64,000 nt of DNA from BD1-7 clade bacterium (GTDB taxonomy: Bacteria; Pseudomonadota; Gammaproteobacteria; Pseudomonadales; DT-91), in contig CACSIN010000026.1 of assembly GCA_902705835.1 (NCBI GenBank), positions 210,945-274,944 on the forward strand, given 5' to 3'. The position numbers were made by a program, and so were the translations under genes. Positions within the stretch are counted from its first letter, which is position 1; each line of letters starts with the position of its first letter. Below the pieces are notes generated by a model. That model did not search any database. It saw only the letters and a list, made by a program, of their open reading frames with translations, and was not told the DNA's origin. Below are positions 19,001 to 26,643 of this stretch, one piece after another.

Positions 19001-19053
19001 CAACAATCATTGAGTTCAACCCTGAGCCGGTTGTGGTGCCTGTGTTAGATTGA
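13009..19053 (+). CDS. Giant surface lipoprotein: 12 Ig-like repeats plus kelch-like propeller (2014 aa)
   Basis: The lipoprotein signal is MKKLALAVAVATAAAGC, with the lipidated cysteine at residue 17, followed by an Asp/Asn/Gly-rich linker. Residues 33-1243 are twelve repeats of about 95-105 residues, each starting with an AP pair and running through Y-x-Y-x-D-x-[DE]-x-D-x-E, F-x-W-x-x-x-G and TYTV. The acidic loop could bind Ca2+. Next comes a Big_2-like segment (about 1245-1345). The C-terminal 580 residues hold blades of the type GKLWRIGG ... EIWSSEDGRAW, a kelch/galactose-oxidase-like propeller without visible copper ligands. Probably an outer-surface adhesin or carbohydrate-binding stalk. 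A promoter motif lies upstream and a UUCG-loop terminator directly downstream, so it forms its own transcript. The repeats differ at DNA level, so they are not recent duplications. Confidence 0.85.
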   Translation: MKKLALAVAVATAAAGCSDNDNDRGGNRGTPNQAPVVTDLVIHDVNGESVKVADVLRAQYTYSDVDNDAEGDTRFQWLVDGVAVAGATDKEYTVQLSDIGKPITLRVTPIAQAGVQEGTPETTPAAVIVSIDGAPKADNVQVADDTAGVVKAGTLLTGSYDYVDAEDDAEGASTFRWLRDGQPIADATEKNYTVTAADEGKDLIFEVTPVAQGGVLQGPAYPSAAIEVQANEAPVASAVSITGDDGGNALKGTTLTGKYTYSDSESDAEGASTFRWLRDGEAIADATAGTYTVTAEDEGKNIVFEVTPVANAGALAGAPTVSTNTISVPANGAPMAVGVSVSDDTDGVIKVGTVLTGTYTYEDVENDDEDLSADGTQLRWLRNGAEIADATESTYTVTAADEGKTLVFAVIPKAKTGGILQGVRTPSDPIVFDENKAPIAVDVSITDVNGGDAIVGDLLRGDYNYTDVENDEENESATRFRWLRNGMTIEGATEKAYTLMPDDERKKIRFEVVPVAKSGALEGQAKTSSELAVSVDSNTAPSFSSLSFNNANAAVGQTLTILFTYQDADGDAEGSHTFQWFRNGTEISGVNGATYDVADADKGATITAKATAVAATGVTQGALQDVAGSVAVADSAANTAPRATELSITTSTGHPPKTGDTLMLNYTFVDDDGDTESGTFIKWYVNNDSILGANQTTLAVGANHLGKTIKAVIVPRASSGANSETPYETTIVVPSDAAPVITDLVVRDDNGGSVDVGDVLSVDYTYNDPDGHVEEGTIVSWYHGKTFITSGTSKTYTIKAADKGKTIFAAVQPRANGLYGAKVYATEGFSVPANNAPTFTSLTFDKAIAKVGDTIRINYTYQDADNDAAGNHVFRWYRGGTQIAGATGNVYTVTEDDAGENLTAKATAVAAAGELQGIEQLVANGLAFNIPSLPTNTAPVASDVKIQWHSSTQLAPGTYITGSYAYSDDENDAESGSTYRWLVDGTAISNATFKGYTIKEEDRGKNLTFEVTPKAATGAATGVAVTSLPVTVLTNRAPTATNVVVIDGNGGTLNPGDTLTVSYDYNDDEDDLEGETSIAWQYRKGGSSGYIPNASGSSTYVVSSVYTDGEVWALVTPKAQTGVLNGEVAQSNTLNVVTEPKHPPRLSNIKIVDQNSGDVNVGDVLGIAYDFIDNDGDLEDGTTFVWKRNGLPIEGASANTYTVNAADAGQKVSVTVTPRSDAGEAGGAYTAAFVTVEDAPAPALVFEIDGDVKALMGVHFTNPASAAGGGTVTYTISDDTVAFVSNGEYPAHPAGKVIPLAEGTATITATVAATDSSLEISESYDIDVKPASFGVKAWIGNSGSTLRFANNLEGMLLHSTYDINCDWSDPAGCLGYQSTELQDYVATPAGVSNTALTADRAGHYRVDYGKYQARAQLRPEASYTPTKGAAVVEFKGKLWRIGGDADNGGNNEIWSSEDGRAWKQETTDQSQIFTKRYDHNVIAFQGRLWLTGGSDVVNGQLNHRQDIWSSLDGIHWVQNTTFAEFNRYSGHSVVEANGKLWLSGGPTAEMQGSLWSSSNGFEWAKSAAIAMGVCASGTSRIELGVVVGNVDNADKLLCHSDGVVYELVGSTWTEVARTASNLNGVRTGDASRFVATDSTMLLIDPAQGLAYLRLGDGNWSQYDAGTDPRALVATGNSNLVAFRGKAWIYAMQNGHIRGLSSSDGFYWSKDVNSFPPRFNTAVNSDNGKLIMVGGFAGTLATDVWQSNDGISWDEVKTSNEIASANTLSAVRLNDHWFVSQANGDVTRLNTVGDSATWQVIASVTGGDFADMTFNRLVKHNGKLFLIAGSLSAESRVYVSDINGMNWTDVGELQGTPFASAQAFSAFSFKGSLWVVAGLDGSGSLNKIWQSSDDGLTWTETEAPFGARYFPHITEYDDVLWMVGGSKLGGSGYNDVWRSINGSDWTRVAEDAGFPMRTVASLAVHDGRMMLVGGLDSNDKRLSDVLSSTDGVNWQKAVTTIIEFNPEPVVVPVLD
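13108..16737 (+). repeat. Twelve diverged tandem Ig-like protein repeats
   Basis: Protein-level tandem repeat of about 300 bp units inside the giant lipoprotein. Repeats 2 to 5 are most alike (FRWLRDG or LRWLRNG, then ATEKNYTVTAADEGK-type endings). Repeats 6 and 9 form a second subtype with TYQDADGDAEG and ATAVAATG. The alternation suggests an older block duplication. Confidence 0.75.
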
Positions 19054-19077
19054 TATTGCTTATTCTGTAAAAAGTTA

Positions 19078-19109
19078 AGCCCGTCAGGTTCGCCTGGCGG
19101 GCTTTTTTA
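19078..19109 (+). terminator. Rho-independent terminator with UUCG loop
   Basis: AGCCCGTCAGG, loop TTCG, CCTGGCGGGCT, then six T. It starts 24 bp after the giant gene's stop codon. A textbook strong terminator. Confidence 0.92.
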
Positions 19110-19235
19110 TTCCAGAAAAATCGGTGTGATGACGTATACCGCGAGTGTTTTTTGGCTGAAATTCTCTGTTATTCGAGCCTTTGATTGTCGCTACGTTTTT
19201 GTGTGTGGTAACGGGTTAAGGTGAATCCTAAGGCA

Positions 19236-19252
19236 TTCCAATATGTACTATA
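19236..19252 (+). promoter_or_regulatory. Weak 17-bp motif copy (TTCCAATATGTACTATA)
   Basis: The right half (ATGTACTAT) is intact and the CCCTAA half is degraded. It lies 97 bp upstream of the frameshifted small gene, which fits a dying promoter in front of a pseudogene. Confidence 0.35.
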
Positions 19253-19348
19253 GCGCGTATGTGATGAGCTGTTAGTATGCGGTGTGTTTGGCGGATTGCT
19301 CGGAAGGATTGGGAAGCGGCCTTACCGCAGCGAGATATGTAAGCGGCG

Positions 19349-19728
19349 ATGGAGTATATTCGCAAATTCACCAATGTCCTAAACAGTAAAGGCCGGAATA
19401 TACCGGCGTCACTGATTGGCGTCTTTGAGCTTTTCTAAAAAACGAGAACAACACCTTATTGGAGTATACCGGTACCGGAAGTGGGTTTGAAGACGGTACT
19501 ACTGAAGTGCATATCGAACCCCCAATTTTTGTGCCGGCCGGGTTGTCACAAGCAGAGTTTGATGAGCATATGGATCGGTATGAAGAGGTTATGCGTGTGA
19601 TAGTGACGCAATACAATGCCCGTGGTCATTGGGGTGAAAATATGCATTTGGATGATGCCTGGATGTTTGAGCTGCAGCGCGATATCGGTGCCTACGGCGA
19701 TCTTCAGCAAGGCGGCGGTCAAGGTTGA
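19349..19728 (+). pseudogene. Small gene broken by a frameshift
   Basis: An ATG-started frame (MEYIRKFTNVLNSKGRNIP, 29 codons) ends at a TAA within TTTTCTAAAAAAC. The adjacent frame then runs on for about 97 codons (LKNENNTLLEYTGTG ... ending LQQGGGQG). The two parts read naturally as one acidic protein of about 127 residues if one base is re-read at the A6 run, so a single-base deletion or sequencing error is the simple explanation. The second part taken alone would need a TTG start without a good ribosome binding site. Family not recognised. A degraded motif copy lies upstream. The rest of 19110-19949 is empty. Confidence 0.4.
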
Positions 19729-19949
19729 TCCGAACGGCATGTTTGCTAACAAGTTCGCCAAATCGATTGGCATAACCTATCCAAATTTTAGTTATCCTGC
19801 CAGCTGGTAGGATAAGGCCTTCAGAATAGGCGTTTCTCGATGCCTAAAGCCTATGCAAGTGTGCCAATTGTGCAAGCTCGAATGGGCTGATTATTGAGAG
19901 TGATTGAATAGAGCTAGCGTGTCCTAATGGAAAACCACGCACAATTTAA

Positions 19950-19966
19950 CCCTAACTCGTACTATA
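19950..19966 (+). promoter_or_regulatory. 17-bp motif copy (CCCTAACTCGTACTATA)
   Basis: Two mismatches to the CG-type consensus. It lies 57 bp upstream of the chosen start of the heparinase-like gene, same orientation, almost the same spacing as in front of the giant lipoprotein. Confidence 0.55.
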
Positions 19967-20023
19967 TCGCTTTTGCAGTACCTGAATACAATAATAACGT
20001 TTATATTCAGCGGAACTGGCACT

Positions 20024-22942
20024 ATGCAGCGATTCTTTCCCTCCTCATTGAGCGTAATCAATGGGGCCATCTTCTTTCTCGTTATGGCAATCGCAATTGC
20101 CCTCAGTGGTTGTAAACCGCCAGTTACCCCTAAACCGCCCAAGCCTGCAAAACCTTCATTCTCTGTTGAGCTTGATAGCTATCGTCAGATTAACGCAGCG
20201 AAAACACAGACGCGATTATTTGCCGTGTTGAACAACCCTAAGGCCTTGCCGCTAACCATTGCCTGGCAGCAGCTTGATGGATCGGATGTTATGCCTGCTA
20301 TGACGACTGAGCTCATGTTGATGCTAGGAACGTTGGATGTTGGCGAGTACCGTTTTAAAGTCACTGCGACGAGCGCAAACGGGAAAACCTCCAGTGATAC
20401 CATCACGATTGACGTAACCAATGATGATTATTCGCACTTATCACTGCCTGTAGTAGCGGAGGCCTTACAAATACAGTTGAATAATCGAACCTTCAATGCC
20501 AAACAAGAGCCTGCGTTAGCGCACCCAAGGCTCTATGGCTCTGATAGCTATTGGCTAGCAGAACAATCGGCATTTGAAACCTTAGATGCTGATTGCACGA
20601 TGAAAGGGTATGCCAGTGGCGAAGGTACTGTGATTAATGTCAAGGCGGCATGGGATCAACGCACAAAAGGCGGTCGCGCGTGTGCAAACAACGTACCTAC
20701 CGATATTGCTCTGCATACAGATGCAAAAGCATACATCAACAACACCATTGATACTTCTCGCCCACCGTACCCGTCTGTGCAGAAGCCACGCTTACGATTA
20801 CTGCACCTGATTCGACGTGAACAGGCGTGCCATCGTGCGGCCCGCGCAGACTGCCAATTTAGTCCAGCCGACGTTGAGAAAATAGGCCGTGCATTGATTA
20901 CCCATGAAATGACACGCCTTCGTGATGCGCCGCGCGCCCCCGATTATTGGAAGCCCCTGTACGCTGACGAGCTAGGCTTTGACCCGGATTTTCGGTTTAT
21001 CGATTCATGGCACGGCGCGAACGATAGAACCTTTATGGTGCTTGAATCCGCGCCTGCCTTTAAGTTCTGGACGTTATTTTTGGATGTGTTCTGGAACAGT
21101 CAATGGCTGAGTGCCGAAGATAGAAACCTTGTAGAATTTGAGCTTGAGCAAGAAATCAGCAGCTATCTCAAACAGGTTGAAAACGATCATTGGTCACTGC
21201 ATAACGGCAACAACTGGACGCCTGTGGTCAACGCGGCTGCGCTGCACTGGGCGATATTGTATTGGCACGAAAAACCTGAAAAAGCCCGCGCTGTATTGAA
21301 GGGCGTGGTTGAAACCAACTGGAAGCATCGCCATTACTATACCGACGATGGCGGATACTCCGAAGGTGTAAGCTATGCGTTAACCACATCATACCCCCGA
21401 CTGCAGCAACAAAATCAGCTGATGCTGGCCGCATTTGGACAACCGCTGCACAGCGTCAAATGGCTAACCATGCGTCACACGCTGCCTGAATGGATTTTGT
21501 CATCCACAGCGCCAGATGGCCGTGCGTTAGATTTTGGCGATGCCTGGCCAAAACAAGGTTATTCCTCGAATCTTCTGTTAGAAATGACGGTAATCGATGA
21601 GCTGCTTGGCATTGGTGCGAGTGTGCCCGACGCTTGTGTTGCAAAAGCGCATTTCGGTAACGTCTATTATGACCTCGCTTTTGAAGACCCGTGGTCAGTG
21701 CCTTCAGCGCTGGCAAAAGATTGGGCTGACATCACTAGTATGTGTAACTTGAGTACGACCAGTCAGAAGGTTTCGTTATTCGGTGAATATGGTCTAGCCA
21801 CGATGCGTCAAAGAGAGCCGGGCAGTACTGAGGCTGCTGCGATATCGACGGACGTCAATCTGTTGCTCAAGCAAACCGAAGAAACATTTATCGCGGTCAA
21901 TAGTGTAAAGAATAACGTGCCACATAAAGAAATGGATTTTGCCGGTGTTATTTGGAGTGCGTTTGGTGAGCGCTTGTTGTCAGATTTTGCGTACGGGGAA
22001 ATTGTGCGTAACTACTTCGAATACGATGTATTTGAGCGTCAAAGCAATAATCAATATAAGAGCCACTTTGACCACATGTTAGGTGCTAATACGTTGGTGG
22101 TGCCGGGTGCATTCATTGAATACCATGACGACGTTATCGCGAAACAACGCTACGAATATCGCGGTCAGATATACGGAAAACAAGGGCACATTACCCAGCA
22201 AGAATTGAATGGTGTTGATGTGTTGCACGTGAATGGTGATGACGTTTATGGCGGTACAAACGACCCTAAGTTCAGTCGTGTGAGTGCAACCGGTCAATTA
22301 GATCGCTTTGGTCGTTGGTTAGTGCCGGCGGCAGATGGAGACTATGTGATCATTGATAGTTTCAGAGTGAAGCCCGGCAACGAAAGCAAAGTACAAGAAT
22401 TCTGGTATACACGCAGCGATACTAAAACCGATTGCGTGAGCAATCGTGAACTTCACTCAACGGATGTGGTAGTGAGTAAAGCCAGTAATAACATGATGAA
22501 CCTGAATCCTCGTTGCCACTATTTACGCCGCGACGTGCCTGCCGAAGTCTCTGCAACGATGACGGGCGCCGCGCTTAACGCCGGCAAATTCGTCACGGAT
22601 ATGCCAACCTTCTTTCCTTCCGACAGTGAGTTTCAAGCCGATGCGCTGTCGATGCGTGATGGCATTGCCCAAGTGTCGATGACCAATGTTCTGAGAAAAC
22701 GAGAAAGTCGGAGTTTATTCCGTTGGGTCCCCGATAACGCTGTGAGCAATGATGTTCGCCTGTTTTATCTCCATGCGGCAACGCCAACCAATGGTGGCGT
22801 GCAGCCGATTACGATTGTTCCCAATGGCAGTTGTGGCGCTGATACGGTTTGTTTTGATGTTACCAAGGGCACACAGACAACTCGTTATACCTTGAAGCAA
22901 ACGGATGGCCATTATCAGATGGAGGCCATTGACAGCCTGTGA
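20024..22942 (+). CDS. Heparinase II/III-like polysaccharide lyase lipoprotein
   Basis: 972 residues from the ATG that gives a clean lipoprotein signal ending in ALSGC (cysteine 30); the frame is open 17 codons further upstream, overlapping the motif-to-gene leader. Domains: a Pro-rich linker, a PKD/Ig-like domain (about 45-135), then an alpha/alpha-toroid with NGNNWTPVVNAAALHW and TDDGGYSEGVSY (the heparinase II/III-type catalytic region), and a C-terminal beta-sandwich (about 690-960). Such enzymes cleave uronic-acid polysaccharides (alginate, heparin-like) by beta-elimination; the substrate here is not predictable. Lipid anchoring suggests outer-membrane display. It has its own promoter motif. 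No TonB receptor or sugar-catabolic genes lie alongside, so it does not look like a standard utilisation locus. Confidence 0.72.
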   Translation: MQRFFPSSLSVINGAIFFLVMAIAIALSGCKPPVTPKPPKPAKPSFSVELDSYRQINAAKTQTRLFAVLNNPKALPLTIAWQQLDGSDVMPAMTTELMLMLGTLDVGEYRFKVTATSANGKTSSDTITIDVTNDDYSHLSLPVVAEALQIQLNNRTFNAKQEPALAHPRLYGSDSYWLAEQSAFETLDADCTMKGYASGEGTVINVKAAWDQRTKGGRACANNVPTDIALHTDAKAYINNTIDTSRPPYPSVQKPRLRLLHLIRREQACHRAARADCQFSPADVEKIGRALITHEMTRLRDAPRAPDYWKPLYADELGFDPDFRFIDSWHGANDRTFMVLESAPAFKFWTLFLDVFWNSQWLSAEDRNLVEFELEQEISSYLKQVENDHWSLHNGNNWTPVVNAAALHWAILYWHEKPEKARAVLKGVVETNWKHRHYYTDDGGYSEGVSYALTTSYPRLQQQNQLMLAAFGQPLHSVKWLTMRHTLPEWILSSTAPDGRALDFGDAWPKQGYSSNLLLEMTVIDELLGIGASVPDACVAKAHFGNVYYDLAFEDPWSVPSALAKDWADITSMCNLSTTSQKVSLFGEYGLATMRQREPGSTEAAAISTDVNLLLKQTEETFIAVNSVKNNVPHKEMDFAGVIWSAFGERLLSDFAYGEIVRNYFEYDVFERQSNNQYKSHFDHMLGANTLVVPGAFIEYHDDVIAKQRYEYRGQIYGKQGHITQQELNGVDVLHVNGDDVYGGTNDPKFSRVSATGQLDRFGRWLVPAADGDYVIIDSFRVKPGNESKVQEFWYTRSDTKTDCVSNRELHSTDVVVSKASNNMMNLNPRCHYLRRDVPAEVSATMTGAALNAGKFVTDMPTFFPSDSEFQADALSMRDGIAQVSMTNVLRKRESRSLFRWVPDNAVSNDVRLFYLHAATPTNGGVQPITIVPNGSCGADTVCFDVTKGTQTTRYTLKQTDGHYQMEAIDSL

Positions 22943-22997
22943 TTCGCAGGTCTCTTAAAGTCGATTGTGTGCGGTGTTTCGCCGTTCGCTCGACTTA

Positions 22998-23014
22998 CCC
23001 TAATTCGTACTATG
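22998..23014 (+). promoter_or_regulatory. 17-bp motif copy (CCCTAATTCGTACTATG)
   Basis: Full match to the CG-type consensus, 88 bp upstream of the 513-residue protein gene and in the same orientation. Confidence 0.6.
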
Positions 23015-23102
23015 GCGGATTATTCTGAACCGTTGAGAATGGTTTGCATTGCCAGCGCACAGCTTGCTGGCAGTGCATTAACCCTTTGTGTTTGGAGACG
23101 TC

Positions 23103-24644
23103 ATGAACATTACATCCGGTCAGTTTTTTGCTGCTGCGGTCAGCAGCAGTGACCCCGCTTTTGAAATAGCACTTGAGGCAAACAGCGAAACGAATTCCGC
23201 TGAAGGTCGTCGTATCATTCCGTCGATGGTTGAAAAGCCCGTCGATGAGCTGGATATGGTCAAAGACGGCATTGACACGATTAAGAAACAAGGTTTTGGC
23301 GGCGTTAAAAAGTTGTTTAAAAAAGCCGTCGATAAAGCGATGGATGAAATTGCCGACAAACCGAAGCCATCACCTGCCAAGCCTGATCCTCTAGATCCAG
23401 AATTTGCTCACCGTTTACCCCATGATGTGAGAGTGCGTTACGCAGCCATCGAAGATATCCAAGATCTTGAAAAATCGACGGATTACTACGAGTACCGCGG
23501 CGACAGCGTATATGGCATCTTGCACAAAGTGGCTGATGATTTGTATCGCGAAATCAGCTTTACGGTGCCGACCGACGAGTATGTTGAAAAGCACTTTGCC
23601 GCAGAGGCCGTAGGCTACAGTGTGCGCGATTGGCGACGTGAAGACGCGCGTTTACATCGTATGCGTGTTTATTTTTTGAGTACTGATAAGGCCAAGGCAG
23701 AAAAAGCGGCCGCTGACGCGAACTTCGATCAGATCAAGCATGATTTTACGTCGGTTGATTTCTCAACCTGTCGTGATGGCTTATCTACCCGTTTTAACTT
23801 CCCTGAATTGAAGCTTGATCCGAAATCCGGTGAGCTGAGCCTTAATTTTGTTACCGGCTGGTATCTGCCACTAAAAACCCTTGAAGGTCGTGATATTCAG
23901 TATCGTTGGGATGCGCTGCGAGTGAGTGTGAAGCAGGGTGATACGTTGATTCGCCGCAAAGTGTGCTGGTCGAAAAATCGCGGTCGTTATTGCATTCAAA
24001 CCGCCAAGAACATTTTTGAGCTGGCCGATGGCGGATACATGGCTGAGTTGCAGGCCGGTGATTACACGTTGGAGATCGAGATCTACAACGAAACCATCAT
24101 GAGCTACCCGTTTACTGTGCAAAAGATTGAAACCACAGATTCAACCAACCAATACCCGCATTACTTCTCGTTGGTGTCTTCATACGATGACTATGCGCGG
24201 TTGGAAATAACCGCCGAACATTGTTTGAACCTGCATTACCCGTTGAAGCGCCTGGTCGAATCGAAGCACAGTGTTGATGAGATCAACATTGAAATCACCA
24301 TGGAAAAAGACGGGCAAGCATGGCCGGAGTGGAAACACGACCACTACCAAACCAACGGTTTGACCGAAACCGTTAAGGTGAATAACACACCCGCATGGAC
24401 ACTGGCACCGCTTAAGTTGGTATTCCCATTCGGCGATGAACCTGAGCTGCACAAAGCGAATCCGGCCCCCGATGGCCGATATCGTGCACTGTTAACGGTT
24501 GATGGCGAATTGTTCGATACCGTGAATTTCGAATTCAAAGATGGCCAGGTGATCTCGCAAGCGTTTGCGGGTTCCGCAACCATGCCAGCAGAGTTTGTGT
24601 ACACGGAAGAGCACACTGGCGTCTTTATTCCACTGACAAAATAA
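23103..24644 (+). CDS. Unrecognised 513-aa protein
   Basis: The start ATG was chosen for its GGAG site; an in-frame start five codons earlier is weaker. It has no N-terminal signal peptide. Residues 1-90 are charged, with an amphipathic Lys-rich stretch (GGVKKLFKKAVDKAMDEIADKPKPS). The remainder looks like soluble alpha/beta and beta-sandwich structure with many aromatic and Asp/Glu residues (LNFVTGWYLPL, YRWDALRVSVKQGD, GDYTLEIEIYNE). I do not recognise a family. The next gene starts 16 bp after the stop, so the two form a unit under the motif at 22998. The context suggests a role with the surface proteins upstream, but the function is unknown. Confidence 0.65.
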   Translation: MNITSGQFFAAAVSSSDPAFEIALEANSETNSAEGRRIIPSMVEKPVDELDMVKDGIDTIKKQGFGGVKKLFKKAVDKAMDEIADKPKPSPAKPDPLDPEFAHRLPHDVRVRYAAIEDIQDLEKSTDYYEYRGDSVYGILHKVADDLYREISFTVPTDEYVEKHFAAEAVGYSVRDWRREDARLHRMRVYFLSTDKAKAEKAAADANFDQIKHDFTSVDFSTCRDGLSTRFNFPELKLDPKSGELSLNFVTGWYLPLKTLEGRDIQYRWDALRVSVKQGDTLIRRKVCWSKNRGRYCIQTAKNIFELADGGYMAELQAGDYTLEIEIYNETIMSYPFTVQKIETTDSTNQYPHYFSLVSSYDDYARLEITAEHCLNLHYPLKRLVESKHSVDEINIEITMEKDGQAWPEWKHDHYQTNGLTETVKVNNTPAWTLAPLKLVFPFGDEPELHKANPAPDGRYRALLTVDGELFDTVNFEFKDGQVISQAFAGSATMPAEFVYTEEHTGVFIPLTK

Positions 24645-24660
24645 TGAGGGGTGCGGCATC

Positions 24661-25080
24661 ATGAATTTTTCAATCAGTATCCGCACACTCTTTGCCATGG
24701 CAGCGTTTATCGCTGCCTATGTATTGAGTTATTTTCTCCTGTGGGATGATCAGATGAAGTTAGGCAACTTCAACATTAATCCGCAGCAGAGCATCGTCAC
24801 CCGGTATCTTGTGCAGAATGTATCTTGGGGAATGCGGGGGCAGGCGCGTTTGTTCGGTGTCTTTTTGTCATTTTTGAGCGTGCATTTGTGTTGGGGGTAT
24901 CGCTATTGGTTGGGCGATCGTTTGATGCAATTCGTTGGTGCTTACCGAAAACGTAAAACGGTGATCGGCAGTAAAGTTGTTGGCGGCAGCGATGTTATTG
25001 GCGCGGACGCGAACTTTCGCAGCAACGATCGTGAGATTTCTCACGAGAATACGCACAAGCGATTGTCATCGGATAGTTGA
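24661..25080 (+). CDS. Small membrane protein (139 aa), unrecognised
   Basis: One membrane helix at residues 8-28 (LFAMAAFIAAYVLSYFLLW), a periplasmic-looking loop of about 35 residues, a second helix at about 62-82 (LFGVFLSFLSVHLCWGYRYW), then a basic, hydrophilic tail of about 50 residues. The 16-bp gap from the upstream gene and the strong hairpin terminator 19 bp after its stop mark it as the last gene of a two-gene operon. It may anchor or partner the upstream soluble protein; this is inference from context only. Confidence 0.65.
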   Translation: MNFSISIRTLFAMAAFIAAYVLSYFLLWDDQMKLGNFNINPQQSIVTRYLVQNVSWGMRGQARLFGVFLSFLSVHLCWGYRYWLGDRLMQFVGAYRKRKTVIGSKVVGGSDVIGADANFRSNDREISHENTHKRLSSDS

Positions 25081-25098
25081 TTAAAGGCCGACCAGTTA

Positions 25099-25134
25099 GG
25101 TGCATACATCGAGCGGTGTATGCACCATTTTTGT
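25099..25134. terminator. Hairpin terminator between convergent genes
   Basis: Perfect 10-bp arms GGTGCATACA / TGTATGCACC, an 8-nt loop and a T-rich tail. It separates the membrane-protein gene (+) from the AraC gene (-). Confidence 0.8.
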
Positions 25135-26457
25135 TTATTCCGGTTCAGTGGCCTGATGTTGTTTGCGGTATTGGGTGGGTGTGCAGCCATACTGTTTTTT
25201 AAAGGTGTTGTAAAAGGTGGATTTACTGGTAAACCCCGCGTCGAAATAGATATCAGTGATCGTGTCATCGGGCCGTTCGATCAAACACTGCGCGGCGTGA
25301 CTGATGCGAAGCCCGTTGATGAACTCATAAAAACTCTGGCCGCTACCTTTATTGATGATTTCGGAGAGTTTGTGGGTTGTTGTCTCCAGCAGGGCGGCAA
25401 GATTGACCAAGGATAGGTCTTCCTGTTGATACCATCGGTGGTCGCAAACGGCATCCTTTATACGTGTAAATGCTTGGCCAATATCGCCGAATGCCTGATC
25501 GGACGTGTCGGTTTCAGGTGCTTTTGTTTCGAGCGTGATTTCTGAAGCTTCTGCGGCTGATGTTGATTTCTTGGCTTGTTCGTTTTTCTTGAATTCTTTA
25601 ACCACTTCTTCATTGGGCTGATTGACGGGTAAAGGCACGGTGCTTGAATTAACGTTGGCTGTGTTTGTGACTTTGTTGGAGGCGGTGGATTTGGCTGGGT
25701 TGGGTAGAACTGAAGCGTCGCCGTAGTCAGTTTCAGCCTCAAACAAAGATGGGCGGGCTGGAATATGTATTTCCGCAGGCTGAAATAGCGCGATTTTACA
25801 GGCGATACTGATGAAATAAATCACCTGCAAGATAAAGCCGATATCACCAATCGACATACTGTCGCCGGCAGGGTTTAAAAACGCACTGATCACCTGCAAT
25901 ACCGTTACGATCCAAATCACGCCCAGTGCTTCAACCGTTTGGTGCCAGCTTCTGGGCAGCGTTTTACTTTGATAAAACTCCCAGTCAGCGCGCATGTGCA
26001 AAACCATTCGAGTTGCCAGTGCGAGGTAAAGTGTCACCTGTATACCTGCCAATAAGCTAAGAAAGTTGAACAGCGCGAGGTAGGCCGGTTCATTGTAATC
26101 CGCCTCGGTGGCGATCTCGAATAATCCGCGACTTGATATCAAATCGGGTGCAACAAGCAATAAGAGTATTGGGATCAGGCAGGGTAAGAAGTCCACTACG
26201 GACACTGAGCGCCGGCTAGAAATATGGCTGACGTAACCGAGTGTGATCGGGCCGGCGAGAAAGATCACCGTTAAGCATAAAAAGTACAGGCGTGGTGAGA
26301 TATAGAAATCTTGAGCATCCAAAATAATCAGCAGGATGTAAGTGGTTTGGAATCCCATGAATCCGGCAAGCCAGGGGCTCGATGAACACCTGATAGTAGT
26401 AAGCCGCAGTGCCAACATCAGGCTGAAGAGGCCGAGCATTGAATAAAGCCAGATCAA
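25135..26457 (-). CDS. AraC-family regulator with N-terminal seven-helix membrane domain
   Basis: 440 residues. The first 230 or so form about seven hydrophobic helices (LYSMLGLFSLMLALRL, TTYILLIILDAQ, LYFLCLTVIFLAGPITL, FLPCLIPILLLLVAPDLI and others). A charged, Glu/Lys/Thr-rich linker follows (about 240-325), then a C-terminal AraC HTH pair (LETTTHKLSEIINKG ... DIYFDAGFTSKSTFYNTFKKQYGCTPTQYR). Membrane-embedded AraC proteins of this layout sense a signal at the inner membrane and bind DNA from there. It is convergent with the 513-aa/139-aa operon and divergent from the second LuxR pair, so either may be its target. No direct evidence for the ligand. Confidence 0.83.
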   Translation of the reverse strand: MIWLYSMLGLFSLMLALRLTTIRCSSSPWLAGFMGFQTTYILLIILDAQDFYISPRLYFLCLTVIFLAGPITLGYVSHISSRRSVSVVDFLPCLIPILLLLVAPDLISSRGLFEIATEADYNEPAYLALFNFLSLLAGIQVTLYLALATRMVLHMRADWEFYQSKTLPRSWHQTVEALGVIWIVTVLQVISAFLNPAGDSMSIGDIGFILQVIYFISIACKIALFQPAEIHIPARPSLFEAETDYGDASVLPNPAKSTASNKVTNTANVNSSTVPLPVNQPNEEVVKEFKKNEQAKKSTSAAEASEITLETKAPETDTSDQAFGDIGQAFTRIKDAVCDHRWYQQEDLSLVNLAALLETTTHKLSEIINKGSGQSFYEFINGLRISHAAQCLIERPDDTITDIYFDAGFTSKSTFYNTFKKQYGCTPTQYRKQHQATEPE

Positions 26458-26643
26458 GTTGTCATCTCTCTTGGTGTTGGTTCAGATATCGTGCGGTGTA
26501 TCGAATCGTGATCGTTGTCGCGAGTTACGAAGCAGAGTTCATGCGTGTTTGTTAATTGCCTGCCTGAGTATTCTCAGAGGTAATATTTCGTCTTCGAATC
26601 ATAACCTCTAGCCAAAAATAAATGCAAAACAAGCTCTTACAGC

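Noticed and set aside
19433..19445. Programmed -1 frameshift at TTTTCTAAAAAAC
   Set aside because: The stop codon precedes the A-run in the first frame, so no canonical slippery heptamer is read before termination; a mutation or sequencing error is simpler.
20759..20960. Polysaccharide utilisation locus around the lyase
   Set aside because: No SusC/SusD, TonB receptor, sulfatase, transporter or sugar kinase genes lie beside it.
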